This document shows, in pieces, positions 11,865-24,433 of a DNA stretch of 64,000 nt. The stretch is from the NCBI GenBank assembly GCA_951799445.1, contig OX637292.1:12217296-12281295 (forward strand), written 5' to 3'. Source of the DNA: Pseudisothecium myosuroides. Taxonomy: Eukaryota; Streptophyta; Bryopsida; Hypnales; Lembophyllaceae. The notes under the pieces are model-generated. The model was given only the letters and a program-made list of their open reading frames with translations, was not told the origin of the DNA and made no database searches. A program made the position numbers and the translations under genes. Each line of letters starts with the position of its first letter. The stretch's first letter is position 1.

Positions 11865-12075
11865 GTCAGATCTTCTAGATCTTGAGTCTCCCAGTTGCAC
11901 TCTTGATATTGTTGAAAAGCTCTCTACAAGGAGGGATGTATGGGCTTTGTTTCATGGCGTTAGGACCTATAGTGCAAAAAATTTTGAATTTTATAGTTTT
12001 TATGAATTCATAAATTAGAAAATTATACTTTTACTTCTATTTTGGTTGTGACAATGATATAGGATATACTAGTTT
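11865..12075 (+). repeat. Dispersed copy of the 62-63 kb repeat unit
   Basis: The sequence GAAAAGCTCTCTACAAGGAGG, then GGGCTTTGTTTCATGGCGTT, then a TTTTACTTCTATTTTGGTTG block matches the units at 62150-63100. The order of blocks is the same. No terminal repeats were found. Confidence 0.6.
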
Positions 12076-12449
12076 ATTTTTAATTATAGTAAGTATGTTC
12101 AATTGTGAAGATTACAAATGCATACCTTATAAAATAACTATACCTAATTTTGACCGCTTTCTAAAACCGCACACTCTAGGGTCTTACCTAAAATGTACTC
12201 CCACTATTAATGAAAGTCTATAGGCAATTTTAGAAACACCTATTTTCAGCATTTTGAAAATTCGTAATTTATCAAACAATGTCCAAAAAATGCATTCTAA
12301 GAGAATCTACAATCCCCTTTTGACTACCAACAAGATCCCTCAAAAAGTTTTCCATATAATAGTGGGAACCATGCTGAATTGCTTATTTGTGCAATTATAG
12401 GTATAATTACCTTAGCTTTTGTCAATGCAAACCCTCCGCTCTTTTGCCT

Positions 12450-13277
12450 TTAGAGTCAACTTGGCCAACTGAAAGTTAGCGGCCACCTCCGTTTCTCCCG
12501 CCCAACGATGGTCCGTCCGTCCGAATTATTGACGAAGACCGGGTGCGACGCTCAGCCCGGGCGCCGGGACGTCACATTGGAGCCCCGTCCCATGATTCGC
12601 ACCCTGGTTTGTCCTCCTCGCAACCCTTGCGCGTCACATACCACTGTCCCGGAAGCCCCGCAGGTGACCTCTCGTTCGGAGCACGTCATGTCCAATCTTG
12701 TTGCGTTTGGCCGCTTCCGCTAGCTTTCGATTGCGCCATGCCGTGCCGTGCTCTCGTTTGAGCTTCTGTCCTCCAAATTCCATGCCTATTTGAGCCCTAG
12801 AGAGCGAAAACGCCGTGAAAACCGAAGTAACTGACTCCGGGAGAACAACTGCGCGTGATTTGGGCGTCGGAATCGATGCTCTGCGTTTCCGGGACTGTAG
12901 TGGCGGATTGAAACGGACTCTGAAGGGGTAGGAGCCGTTTGGACGGTCTAACGTGCTGTTTCGAAGACGCAGTTTCACCTTATTAGGGCGGGGTTTCGGG
13001 ATCGCATTTGGCGGCAGGTTCCACGCTCGGTGACATTAGAGGTCGGAGGCGGAGTTCTTACTGTTTCTTTTTGGAAGTACGCGTGCCGAATTTTTGGTCA
13101 GCAGATTGGGAAAAAGAAGAAGTGCAGGTAGTCTTTTTGGAGAGAAGGTGTGGAGGAGAAGGGAGGGATATAGGAAGTTAAGAGGCTTTACTACGCGAGG
13201 AAGAGATTCTCTTGGAACACGCGATTTGCAATCGTTTGTGTGCTTAGGTCAGGGACGAATTTGCGAGGAAGCGAAAT
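12450..13277 (+). promoter_or_regulatory. GC-richer promoter/5' region of the BSD-domain gene
   Basis: Base composition changes sharply at about 12430 from A/T-rich spacer to CpG-containing sequence, which continues to the ATG at 13278. No clear TATA box is seen. Open frames here on both strands look like composition effects rather than genes. Confidence 0.45.
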
Positions 13278-16200
13278 ATGATGGGAATGAATCCAATCGG
13301 AGGTTTCTTCTCCGGTGGACTTTTCGGATCCACCTCTGAGCCGTCTTCACCTCGTGCCGAGTCCGAGTCCCAGCAGGTATGGACAATGTAGTACCCCTCG
13401 CTAACAATTTTCTGCACTTGGCCCGTAATCAAGAGTCTTCAACCCCTACCGATCCGTTGGCATTGTTTGAGCAGATTGTCATGGTACGTCCGGATGGAAT
13501 ACATGCTTTAGTTGCGAATGATTAGCTGGTACATGTGCAGATGATCAGCTGAAATGAAAGTTAGAGAATGTTAGATGAAAGATAGCAGTTTTAAATTGAT
13601 CAACCGCAGTTCGCAACTGGACGTGAATAATGAATGTGAGATATCTTTCACTCTTTGCAAGTTAAGAGAACCTTCATTATATGCTATTACCACATTCACT
13701 GCAGTCTTCTGTCTCTGTTCCAGTTATTGTCTGTATCTGTTGACACAATACTTTGCAAGTTAAGAGAACCTTCATTATGTGCTATTACCACATTCACTGC
13801 AGTCTTCTGTCTCTGTTCCAGTTATTGTCGGTATCTGTTGACACAATACTTTGTCTTCTTGGGAACCCTAGATTGGGGCAAGTACCATTTTGACACTGCA
13901 ATGTCTATAGAATATGATGTTATAGATCGAGACATGGGCACACTGTCATTTGCAGTTGAGGATTTAGTGATATGGCTATGGGTATGGTTTTAGATTCGAC
14001 TATGATTTTTTTTGTGCTTGAATCTAGAATGTGAAGGTGGAGGTATTGGAGTGGTCGGATGCTGCCATGTTTTCTTTCCCACTAACTTTTTGGGTCTCTC
14101 CTCCTCGTGTATGGAGTGCTCCAAAAAAGTGGGGCCTGGAAGTATAATACAATCACTTATTGGGGTTGGATTTTGAACTTTGGCATATATGCAGTTGAAA
14201 AGTAAGCAAGTGGAGATCTTACTGATAGCAGGCTATGTTTTCTCTTTTTTATTCTTTCAGGAACATGATGGTGATGTGGAGGACGTGGAGGACGTGGAGC
14301 AGGAATCGCCGAGAGAGTCTCAGTCAAGGTGTTAACAATACCTCAACGTCGATCTGTTTGTTTCATGTAGATGTGAAGGAATGGTGTTGATTACGTCATA
14401 TTTTGGTTCTAAGATCTAATGTTTAGTTCATTGTGAATATTCAGTGGCTGGAACTTTGGGGGATTCATGAAGACCATTGCAGAGAAGGTGATTATCAACC
14501 AGTTGTCTTCACTAACAGATATTTACACAGCCGTGCGTAGAACATGGGGTTGTTTATATGTCTAGGAGTGAAATTTAGTAATTGATTATGATTATAGAAA
14601 GCAATAACTTTGCATTATTGTGACAGATGCTTCCTATTTCAGATCAAAACAATTTTTTGTGATTCTATGCTATATGGGCTGGTTCCATCACGAAGCTGAA
14701 TTGTTGTTTTGGATTGGCAGTCTGGAGGGGTTATTCAAACTTATCAGCAAGATTTGAAGGAGTTTGGCATCGGTTTAAAGAAAGAGACAGAGGCAATAAC
14801 GGGGGTCACTGCTCATGTTGTCAAAGACCTCCCTTCGTCCCTAGAAACTGGTGCCACAGTGGCTCAGGTAAGGATCTACTATCAGAGTATTGTCATATAC
14901 GTTTCGTTTAGCTTGTGGTGTCACTTGCCGCTGTAGTCTCTATATGTGTCCTCTTGCGTTTTACTCTTTGACACTAGTATTACAGCTCTTCGTTGATCTA
15001 TTTTGTTGGTCTGGTCTGCAGTCTGAAGGCTTGAGAAGCTTTGGGATGTATTTGTGTAGGCGCTGTGTTTCTGAAATGACCTTTTTGCATTACTATTGTT
15101 TTCAGGAGTCGCTGGAGACTGTTGGTCAAACATTGGAGGATTTTGGAAGCTCGGTTTGGCGCGGGTACTGCTCATCTTCAGCCCTTCCATATCCTTTCTT
15201 TCCTTTGATTCGAATCATGACTGACTTTTTATTAATTGTTCGATTTAGAGTACCCTTGCATTGATTCTCATTGATCTTTTGATGTCTGGCAGAACATCAG
15301 AGATCTTTGCACACGTGAAAGAAGCAGTTCTCACTGTTGATGAAGATACAGTGGGAAGTTCTAATCTGGATTCTCATCCTTCACTGGGAGACTCGTCAGC
15401 TTCTCTTTCAAACACGTGAGTTTACTTCTGCGATTGCTACTTAATCCCTAAAGGACCGGGGTTACGTTTTTGGTAGAAATTGTCAAAACCTGCCTTTTTC
15501 AAGTGCATTGAGCAACAATGAAAAGAAAAGAGTTTAAAAAAAAATTTCAAGTGTAAAAAATTGTTCTAGACTACGGTGGAAATGCCCGGAAGAAAATTTG
15601 GAAACTTCGACTGTGCAAATTGCATGTATGTAGCGTTTGAAGAAAAACAAACGATTTGGCCCTGCCGAGCAGGGTCAGCAGACGTTGACTATTGACTTTA
15701 GGAATAAAATTATTCCTGCAAGAATTTCCACACTTTGTCAGAATTTCGAAAAGACCCATTTAAAATTGACTTTGTAGAACCTACCCGAATTCCCATTTGG
15801 TCACTTCAAGACCAATTGTCCTTTACTGGTTAAAAATGGGTGATTCATTTCAACTTAATTGCGGGTTAAGTCTGCTTTCTCATCTTAAGTGTGAAACATC
15901 AGGTGGAAGGCTAAGATATGCTGGCTATCGTACTCGTCTGTGTTTTTTGTATGTCTAGCAGTGCAATACCTGGGTCTCTGAAATACATATGGGTATTTTG
16001 ATTCTATCAGTAATTTTTGTGCACCTTGTACGTTAATTAGTCATTCTTCATGGCCTAATGTGTGCACACTTGCGATCAATGCTTTGTTTACACCTGTGTT
16101 GAATATATATGAGATTTTTGTATTGTAGTAATAGTTGCCTTCCTATTTTTCCACAGGTAATTTTCTGTACTCAGAGTCTATTGACTGACGAACTTGCTTA

Positions 16201-19200
16201 TGCTTGTTTGAATTGTAACTGCAGGAAGTACAGCCGTTATGAAACCCAGGTACTTTTCTCTAGATCTGATGTATAACAACTCAGTATTCCTCCACTAATT
16301 GGTTATGCTGCTGCTAAATTTTTGCGTTCGGGTTTTACACATCCTTATTTCGATGACTCTCTTGGTCGTGTCATCTGGCTTTCTGACTTCTGTGATATCT
16401 GCTTAGGGTTCTTTTTTTCAATCTGCGGCTCAACCTTTAGTAGGGAGGTCCTGCAATGCTGTGTGTACCTACGGCATGCACTTCTCATGACTAAAGTTTT
16501 GGCCTTGTGGGTATTCAGTACTAATTAGATATGCTTTCTAACTGTGTGGAGTCTCAAGGATTGATTCCTCCTAAACTACTTTGTGACAGGTGAATGCTAT
16601 GCAGCGAGATAGCGGTACTTACTGCGACGAACCTGAGGATGAGAAGGATTTTTCCACCTGGGTGGCTGACTTTAACCTCAATGATCGGTATACTTTCCAT
16701 TCAATGTTCTTGAATCGAACGCAATGCTGTTGATTCTTTAAAGATTTGATTGTCACTCTTTGCAACTGCAGTTACCTGTATGTAAGGATGCGTCCCTTGC
16801 AGCCTTTGGGGTTTTATTAGCAGAAACGGAATGAATTCACAAGCATGCTTTGACTAGTGTAGCTCATTACAGAACATATTCATACCATCTCGGAATGTGT
16901 TAGGTAACTAAGTGTTTGTTGTTGTTCAGAACTGAGGAGATCGAAGAAATCATGTCAACAAATGCGTTCATGCAGGAGCTTCAGAACCAGATTGGTACGA
17001 TATCGCAATCCAGACTGTTTATCCCCTGTTTTATATTCTTTTAACTGCTGTAGTTAGTCAGGTTGTGCAATTACTGTAGGCCCACAATATAAATCTTGAT
17101 TTCAGAATCTTCAGTTCCTGGATATATTTCATCCCACATTACAATTGGTAACCGCTGATTTCTCCCGTATAGTGATTGCATGGAAAAGTTTTGATGAGTC
17201 TCTCAAATTTTTCAGTTTGTTGTTCGGTTGAGTGATCGATTGCTCCGTAATTGTCGTATTTCAGCTGCTCTGTTGGTGAAGGGCTTTTCATCCTAAATTT
17301 TTCCTAATGTAGTTTTTGGAGTAATTTGTTATGTTCAGTGAGTAAAAAATGTTCAGCTTTGAGGAGTGTTGCAAGCTGAAGGTTGATGTCTTTCTCTCTC
17401 GATGATCTATACTTGTTCGTTGATACTAATGTGTGCTTCTCTGGGTTCAGTACCAGTGGTGGTGGAGCACAACACTTTCTGGACTCGCTACTTCTATCGC
17501 CTCAACAAACTGCAACAGATTGAGAATGCCCGGGTCAACCTTGTCAAACGTGAGTGTAGTTTTTGAAGTTCTTACTTTGAGAATAATTTGTCCTGCAATG
17601 TGCCCATGATCATGTTGACCAGGGATTTTGACATGGAAGAGCATTGTGAAACAGGGGCATTCGATGAAGAGGAGGATGAGGATCTTAGCTGGGACGTTGA
17701 GGAAGATAAGGAAGCTGAGGAGCACGTTGCACCTTCTGAGACAGTGGCGGAGGGTGCGGAGGGTGCTGAGCTGACTGAAGCCCTCACATCCACACGAAAT
17801 ATCGAGGTTCCTGTGGCTCCCTCCACTGAGGGTAAAATTCTTTTTGAAATTTTCAATCCAAAGAGTTGATCTAATTAAGTTTTTGCACTTGGAAGTAGTG
17901 TTGGGTGTTCGTTGGTTTTGCTACCGTTTATATTGTACTTGGATGTGATTATCACTTGGATATCTCATTCTTCTATGTTGTGAATTCAGAGACACATGAC
18001 GAGGAGGAAGCAAAGAGTGAGGGAAGTGCAGGGAGTGAGTGGATGGTTGTTTCTGAAGACAAGGGCTCAGGAAGCTCAGAGCCTAAGACATCACCATCAT
18101 CGCCCATTTCAGAGAGGTATCTGGTTGTGCATCAATTACTTGTCACAAGATTAGACTGATTCCGAATAATGCTTTTTCTTGTTATGTTTCAAAGGAACGA
18201 TGAGATGTTTAGCATTTTCTCGTGTACATACTCTGCCAGGTCATGTTTGTGCGATGAGGTTGCTTGTTCCTACTCATATCTCTGATTTGCATGCGTCACT
18301 GGCCAATGTTGAATCCTCAGCTGCACAAGTAGCCAAGGTTCTTAGGACAGTTTCCTCATTTTCATATTATCTGCTGTCGACGATTTTGCTGCTGGGGTCT
18401 TGACCTATTACTGATATCTCTGGCTCCAGCGTCATCACATCAAAATTGTGGAACGAAAGCTAGTCCATATTTGTTCACCCTATTAGTATTCATTTCCTAT
18501 CTGCATCCTTTTCTCGTTCATCTCCCAGCCCCACCACCCTCAACGTTGGTTTGTAATCTCAGCACGCCACGTTCTCAAATTTTCTGCATCCGGTGTAACT
18601 TGGAGCTGAAGACTTTCGTTTGGTCTTTTATTTTGTTGCAGGCAAGAGACTGAATCCTCTGTACCAACCAAATCTGAGGATCATGAAGTGGATGGAGCTG
18701 AACTTGACCAACTTGGAGACCTAAGCATTGATGGCGATAATGAAGTTCCTGTTAAGGAGAAGGGGAAAGAGAAAGTATCAACCCCAAAAGGTCTCGATAC
18801 AGCTGCTGGGGAGGAGAATGAAGAGGTAATGCCCTGCCCTTCCTGCTCAAACTAGAACTTGACCAGAAACACTATTTTATTTCTCATGTCGGGAGACACA
18901 GGGCCCGCAGACGCACACTACCCGGGGCACAAGCACCTAAACGTTTGAGTATTTCCGAGATCCCTGTGAGAGGAACGACAAGTGTTTATATTCGGAATGT
19001 TTTTCATTCAAAATCGACCCACTGTTGAACACCGATTGTCCAATTTGTGAATACCTTAGTCACAGAGCAGATTCGTCCCTTGACAGACGGAATCATGATT
19101 AGTTTTGTTTTGTTCACAGCCGTTACTCAGGGGTTCTAAGTAATTAGGAAATGATACGTCACTTTTGGGGGCGAACTTGCTTTGAGTGTACGGTATGTGA

Positions 19201-19622
19201 AAACTTTTAGATTGAACACAGGGAAAGATAAATGACGGTAATACTTTTAGTCGTTCATTATTCATGGGACAGAAGTACTAGGTTCTGGGCCTGTCTTGTG
19301 AGTTGAGAGAAGCTTCATTCGTAGCTCATAATGTCTTGCTTTCGTCCCAGGTGACTCTTCTACAGAATTATCTTTATTTTGAAAACAAATTTGGGATTTG
19401 AGTACAGGTTTAGGGTTTAGGGTACCCTTTAATGGCAACGACACATGCCATTCGCGTGATTATCTGTAAACTCACTCCGTATGAATTTCTCACAAGTTGT
19501 ACCGTCTGTTGAAACCTTCGAATGTGAAGTGGTAAGCAGTGTTATATTCAGCAGTAGACATTTCTTCCTCACACAAAGTGCGTTGGATTTTGTGATTCCA
19601 GGAGTGGGGGGAGTGGGAGTAG
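13278..19622 (+). CDS. BSD-domain-containing protein
   Basis: Exons: 13278-13376, 13436-13483, 14261-14328, 14445-14487, 14721-14867, 15106-15164, 15293-15415, 16225-16249, 16590-16687, 16930-16994, 17451-17553, 17623-17831, 17990-18116, 18642-18825 and 19602-19622. The joined frame is 472 residues. An N-terminal amphipathic region with GWNFGGFMKTIAEK and a YQQDLKEFGIGLKKE block matches plant BSD proteins. The BSD domain spans about residues 225-277, with FSTWVADFN and the signature FWTRYFY (268-274). After it come the conserved EDLSWDVEED and a long acidic Ser/Glu-rich tail ending WGEWE. BSD folds occur in TFIIH p62, synapse-associated and DOS2-like proteins; the exact role here is unknown. 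Exon 2 (16 codons) follows a 59-bp intron and is the least certain part. Exon 11 must end at 17553, not at the better-looking GTGAGT at 17550, to keep the frame. Confidence 0.92.
13653..13848 (+). repeat. 98-bp tandem duplication in BSD-gene intron 2
   Basis: The block beginning CTTTGCAAGTTAAGAGAACC and ending GTTGACACAATA is present twice in a row, at 13653 and 13751, with very few differences. It lies wholly within the intron between exons 2 and 3, and each copy carries a possible pyrimidine-rich CTGTCTCTGTTCCAG acceptor. Confidence 0.9.
15441..15833 (+). mobile_element. TTAA-flanked element in BSD-gene intron 7 (family A, short)
   Basis: It starts TTAATCCCTAAAGGACC and ends GGTTAA after TCCTTTACT, a mutated complement. 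It is about 393 bp, under half the length of the 0.9-kb relatives, so it is internally deleted. It sits in the intron between exons 15293-15415 and 16225-16249 on the sense strand and disturbs no exon. Confidence 0.65.
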
Positions 19623-20223
19623 CCACATCAATTCTCAAGGTATCAACAAATATCCAATTCCAAGTACAGTCCAATGGTTTTTTTCTTTTTTTCCAAGGTG
19701 ACCCTCTTCATACGGATTCGATGCGTCCGTATGAAAGCAGCATAACACTGGTTGAATGCCTGCCGCCGACTTGTTTAATTTGTATAGCTGTGATTATATA
19801 TGCAGTCCATTCAATGCTAGCAATTTTTAGCATCGCCATCGTTGGTTGGGACGTACCCACCAGTCCACCACCCTTGCCAAGTCAAGCTCTCCTTTGCGCT
19901 GCCAAAACTCATGAGACTCCAATTTGCAACGCTTTGGGCTCGTGGTTGGTGCATGTCGCGATGATATTTGTGGTTCTATGCGAGAGGTGTCGGCGAGCCT
20001 TTTGTGAGTTCCGGGCTTTCAATAAAGCGCTATTTTACAATTTTTAATGAGTTCTTTTACTAATTTGTTTGGATTTCTAGTCGTGCTTGACCACAGATGC
20101 ACTCTACCCCGTGTAACCAATCAATTCATTTTGGGATGTTCTCATCCTTTCATCTGCCTAATGCCCTGTGTGCACAAAAACGATTAATTTCACCTGAATT
20201 CATTTTCTTCTTAGATTCTTGTA
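19623..20223. other. 3' flank of the BSD gene
   Basis: Probable 3' UTR and spacer. A 188-codon open frame overlapping the last exon lacks domains. AATAAAG near 20020 could act as a polyadenylation signal for a long 3' UTR, but this is speculative. Confidence 0.4.
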
Positions 20224-21135
20224 TTAACCCCTAAAGGTTTTTGACTATGTTTTCACCAAAAACGCTCCAAAACTGCTATTTCTCATACAAGTATCAAATT
20301 TTAGAAAAAAAAATCGTTTTGGACACATCTAACCGGAGGATCTTTTAGTAAACTTCTTTGAGAAGATGTGGAAAAATTTTCAGAATTTTCCACCGCTTGG
20401 ATTGCAAGATATTAGCATTTGAATTGGCAAAAATCCATTTTGTCCTTGCAAAAGTATGGGCAACTGCTTTTCATTTGTATGAAAAATGTCCAAAATGGTG
20501 GTTACTCTTTGAATTCATTCTTAAAGGCAAGATGGCTACGTGATTGAAAAATTTTAGATCATTTGAAATTGTACAACATATAGGAAAAAAATAGTAAGTA
20601 GAAATAAGTAGAGAATGATTCAAAACACTAAATTGTTAAGAATTAAAATATGTCAATCCCAAATGGTTGTAATGTTGTAATAAAAAATTTACATCCAATG
20701 TTTTTATTTTTTTTCAAAAATATTGAAAATTGAGTTAAATAAAGGACTTCAAAGTTTATTTTAGAGTAGAAATTCCATAACTATCCGCAAACTAAAACTC
20801 TTCATAACTCTCATCTCATTAATTTAAAAAATAGAATGATTCAAAGCTTTTCAAATATATATAAATCTAGATTACCAATTTCAAATTTTTATTTTTTTTA
20901 AAAATGATTTTTTAAGAATTTTTTGAATTGCCCGCCGACCTTTGAAAATCACATATCATACAATAACATTTTAACCATGTGGTCAAAAGTTATGAAAATT
21001 GTTGGGCCTTAAAGCTACTCCTCGGGAAAATGTTGTGTGAAAATTTCAAAGAAAAAAAATAAAATCTCTAATTGTAGTGAGCTGCCCCAAAACGCTATAT
21101 TCTCAAAAAAACATGTTCAGTGCTTTAAGGGTTAA
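20224..21135 (+). mobile_element. TTAA-flanked 912-bp element (family A, copy 2)
   Basis: It begins TTAACCCCTAAAGG and ends CTTTAAGGGTTAA. The interior shares blocks with the other 0.9-kb copies (AAAACTGC near the left end, a GGATCTT block) but is closer to the copy starting at 40456, so it is a second subfamily. It contains an internal TTAA in GGGCCTTAAAGC at 21009-21012, the equivalent of the position used as a target in the copy near 40456. Confidence 0.75.
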
Positions 21136-21649
21136 TTTTGTATATTTTCTAACATAGGTTTTGTATGAATTTTCAAAATTCCTCTTTGCAAATATTTCAA
21201 ACTAACTTTCCTAGTTCAAGAAGTAGCCCCTCAAAAATTTCTATAAAGTTGTAACATATGGCAACTAGAGTGAACTTGCCATTTATCACACTTCCAAAAA
21301 TTGGACAACAACAGTTGTCATTTATTGAATAGGTATTACATGATTCAACTACCAATTCAATTATGATGGGAATAAGATTTTGTATCATTGCTCAATGACA
21401 GTACATTGTGTGGCAAAGGGTTGCAAGAAATATTAAATAAGATTCTAGCTTCATTGCCTTTAAATTGCAATAAAATTTGTATCAAGAAATCATTTTGTAT
21501 TTTGTTTTTTAAAGGTGAATCTTAAAATGACATTTAATAATCATGTCAAATTTCACAACATGCAAGCCTCTATATTTGTATGGAGAAGGATGTGAATTTT
21601 GTCTGGTTAATGATTGGCAAGTTTATACTACTTCAAGGTCCTTCAGAGA
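21136..21649. other. AT-rich spacer without genes
   Basis: Nothing recognisable. It separates two TTAA-flanked elements. Confidence 0.55.
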
Positions 21650-22592
21650 TTAATCCCTAGAGGCCCAAGGCCTTTTTCCTACCCAAAAACATTGAAAACT
21701 GCCATTTCTATAGCAAACAGTAAAAAAAATTGAAAAATGTTTTTTTTGCACATCTAACCGTAGGATCTTATACCTAACTAGTATGAAAATGTATAGAAAA
21801 AATTTCAGAATTTTTGACTACACAAATTGCAAGATATATGCGTCTAAAGTGGAAAAAACAAGTTTTTTAGCACATTGCGGGACTAGATTTTTCGACTTTG
21901 AACATTTTTAACTTAAATCTTTTGCACTATAGAGTTTTGAGCTTTAAATCTTTATAGTGGAGAATTCAGTTGAGAGTCTACGGAAAAAAAAAGTATTCAA
22001 AAAAACTTAATTATCATTTCTAAAAAAATTGTTAAGTAGAAGTAGGTACGAGATATAAGGAAAATCTAAAATATTAGTATATTTTAGATGGAATTAAAAT
22101 ACACTAATTCCAATGGTGAGATTTTTCTAGCAAGCAAACTAAACCATGAGAATTATTTTTTTTGAAAAATTGCAAAAATAACATTTAGAAATGAATCCTA
22201 CAAGTTATTTTTTTCAAGAAGATGCTCTAACTGCCTGAAAAACAAGAATGTCCATAAGTTTCTTATAACAAATCCAAATGAAATGAATCAAAGCTTTCTA
22301 GATAGACAAAAATATAATCTATAAGAAAAAATATATATAAAAAAATTAAATTAAATTTTTGCCAATTTTTTTTTTGCTGCCTTGGTTGCCCGCCGTCCCT
22401 TATTTTGAGCTTATTTAGTCAGAACTATTGTTCCCGGGCACCAATTGTGAAAAAAGTTATATTTTCACAAAGCTAATCAGCTTTTCTACCTCCAAAAAAA
22501 GTTTCAAAAAATCACGACAAAAATTCAGCACGTAGGTACCTGCCCAAAATCCCATTTGTCCCCCGAAGGGACAATGGGCCTTTAGGGGTTAA
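21650..22592 (+). mobile_element. TTAA-flanked 943-bp element (family A, copy 3)
   Basis: It starts TTAATCCCTAGAGG and ends CCTTTAGGGGTTAA. The interior is collinear with copy 1 at 9312-10231 over nearly the whole length, including TGCGGGACTAGATTTTT, the CAAGAAGATGCTCTAACTGC block and GTAGGTACCTGCCC near the right end. No coding capacity is seen. Confidence 0.8.
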
Positions 22593-22692
22593 TTCATTAG
22601 AAAGTAGACCATTTCTATGAATACTAAAGTTTTCAATGCCTTCATATGAATCATTGTTATTATAAAGAAATAGAAATCTATAGATAAATTTT

Positions 22693-23030
22693 GGAGAGGA
22701 TGTTTAATGGACATTTACTTTTAACACTTTTAAAAATCCATTCCAACCCCTCTCCAAAATTTGTTCATAACTTTTGATTGGAGATTCAAAATCCCAAACG
22801 GATTTTTGGAGGTGAAACTTATTGTCATTTACCAACTTTTTTTTAGTTTAAAGTTTTTTGAGAAAAGCTATTTTACTATGTCTAAATGAGGTCTAAAATT
22901 CTACTTTTAACACAATTCTTTGTTTTTGACTTAACTATGAGTGCATGAGAACCTATAAATTTTAATTTATTTATCCCACATGAGTTGCTCTACCTTCTAC
23001 CACCCCATGTGTATATATAGAGTTGTCTTT
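22693..23030 (+). repeat. Interspersed repeat, family E, copy 1
   Basis: The blocks TTGTTCATAACTTTTGATTG, CCAAACGGATTTTTGGAG and CTACCACCCCATGTG recur in order at about 28890-29210. Ends are not defined. The homology suggests an old dispersed repeat rather than a gene. Confidence 0.6.
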
Positions 23031-23319
23031 CCTCTTTGGAATCCGAAATAAGTTATTGATCGCAAAGATTAATAATGCTTTAGTGTATCACTCATTGGAT
23101 TTTTGGCCAACATCTTTCACTACAAATATTTGTTGATTTGTATGTCTAGTCCTAGAATTAAGAAAAGAAAATGGAACATATCATAATGGACAATCACTAT
23201 CCCGGTACCGAATCTTACCTTAAATATGTGGGGATGAAAGTCATGGATGAAGACTCCAGAGAAAAAAAGGCAGCCTCTCTGAAGGCTACTGAATGTTACG
23301 TCATTTACTTGTGCATAGA

Positions 23320-23601
23320 TGGCCAATTTCATTAAAATGGCGGTATTCTGTTAATTTGGCACTTTTAGCAGTTCAAACCGCACAGTCTTAACTGTTTTTT
23401 CTGTACCAAAATCTATACCAGTATTAGATTTTTGAAATCTATACCAATCCTAGATTTTTCAGATTGCACGGTCTGATATCTATGCCTGTCCTAGATTTTT
23501 GAAATCTAAAACTGACCTAGATGTTATAAATGTACATTTGTCCTAGATGTCACGGTATGAAAATGGCACATGGAATACCGCCATTTTAATGAAATTCACC
23601 A
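23320..23601. mobile_element. 282-bp MITE with about 28-bp inverted ends
   Basis: The left end TGGCCAATTTCATTAAAATG continues GCGGTATTC; the right end is the complement of TGGTGAATTTCATTAAAATG continuing GCGGTATTCC. The interior has four short degenerate direct repeats of CCTAGATTTTTGAAATCTA type. A possible ATAG-type duplication flanks it but is not convincing. Confidence 0.75.
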
Positions 23602-23769
23602 TATAGCACTTTGATATATATTGAAAAATGGACCTCTTGTTACAATGAAAGAATTCTGCAATATGTTTCCATAGTTGATGGTTTTTCTGGTTTAATAAGA
23701 TTATTTTGTTTTTAGTTCTTGGATTTCTAAAGCTTGGATAGCACATTTTGTACATTTTTAGTCTTGCAA

Positions 23770-24385
23770 ATGCTATTAAATTACTTTGTGAGGATGCTAT
23801 GGACCATAGTGGTCAGGTGGATGACTTCACTTGGCAATGTAGGATGGGAAAAAATATTTTTTTGTCCAATTTATTTATTTGGACGGTACTTGAGTACATT
23901 TCCAGTGAATAGTATTGCAAAGTCCCCCTCATTATGGTCTTCTTGACTTTTTTAAAGAAAAAGATGCTCAATCCACGGATCACCATTGTAGTGTATTTTG
24001 GCCATTTGTTGCTATTTTCTCTTGATGTGAATTTCAATCATAAAAATGATGTTTTCTGAATTTGAGTCGGTTTGTTGATTTTCTAATTTTAGGATGATAT
24101 GTTACCTTTGGTTTATGCCAATTTGTTCTACACTCTATTATACATTTGTGGTGAAAATTTCATATTTTTCGAGTATATTTTGTATTTGATATGAATTTTC
24201 TTCATTTTTATCTTAAAAAATTCACAGTAATTTCAAATTTTTCCCAAAAACTTTGAAAATTTTTATATGAAGTAACTTGTAGTAAATATACTATATGACT
24301 TCATCTCTGAAAAATAAATTTAAAAAACTTCATTCATATCTACTGTAGTTGCCAAATGGCAACAAACAGAGTGATGACAGTTGAG
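23770..24385 (-). mobile_element. Partial copy related to the 38880 element (family B)
   Basis: This stretch matches, in reverse orientation, the interior of the element at 38880-39643. Shared blocks include CAGTGAATAGTATTGCAAA, AAGATGCT(C/T)AATCCA and the GGCAACAAACA-type block. The right terminus is missing, and it abuts the 230-bp family B copy at 24434. Confidence 0.6.
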
Positions 24386-24433
24386 GCTTCAAATCCTTCC
24401 AGAATTAAGTCTAAATTTGCATTCGTAAAGTGA

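Noticed and set aside
19481..20047. 188-codon plus-strand open frame over the BSD gene end
   Set aside because: It overlaps the last BSD exon in another frame and has no domain or homologue that I recognise.
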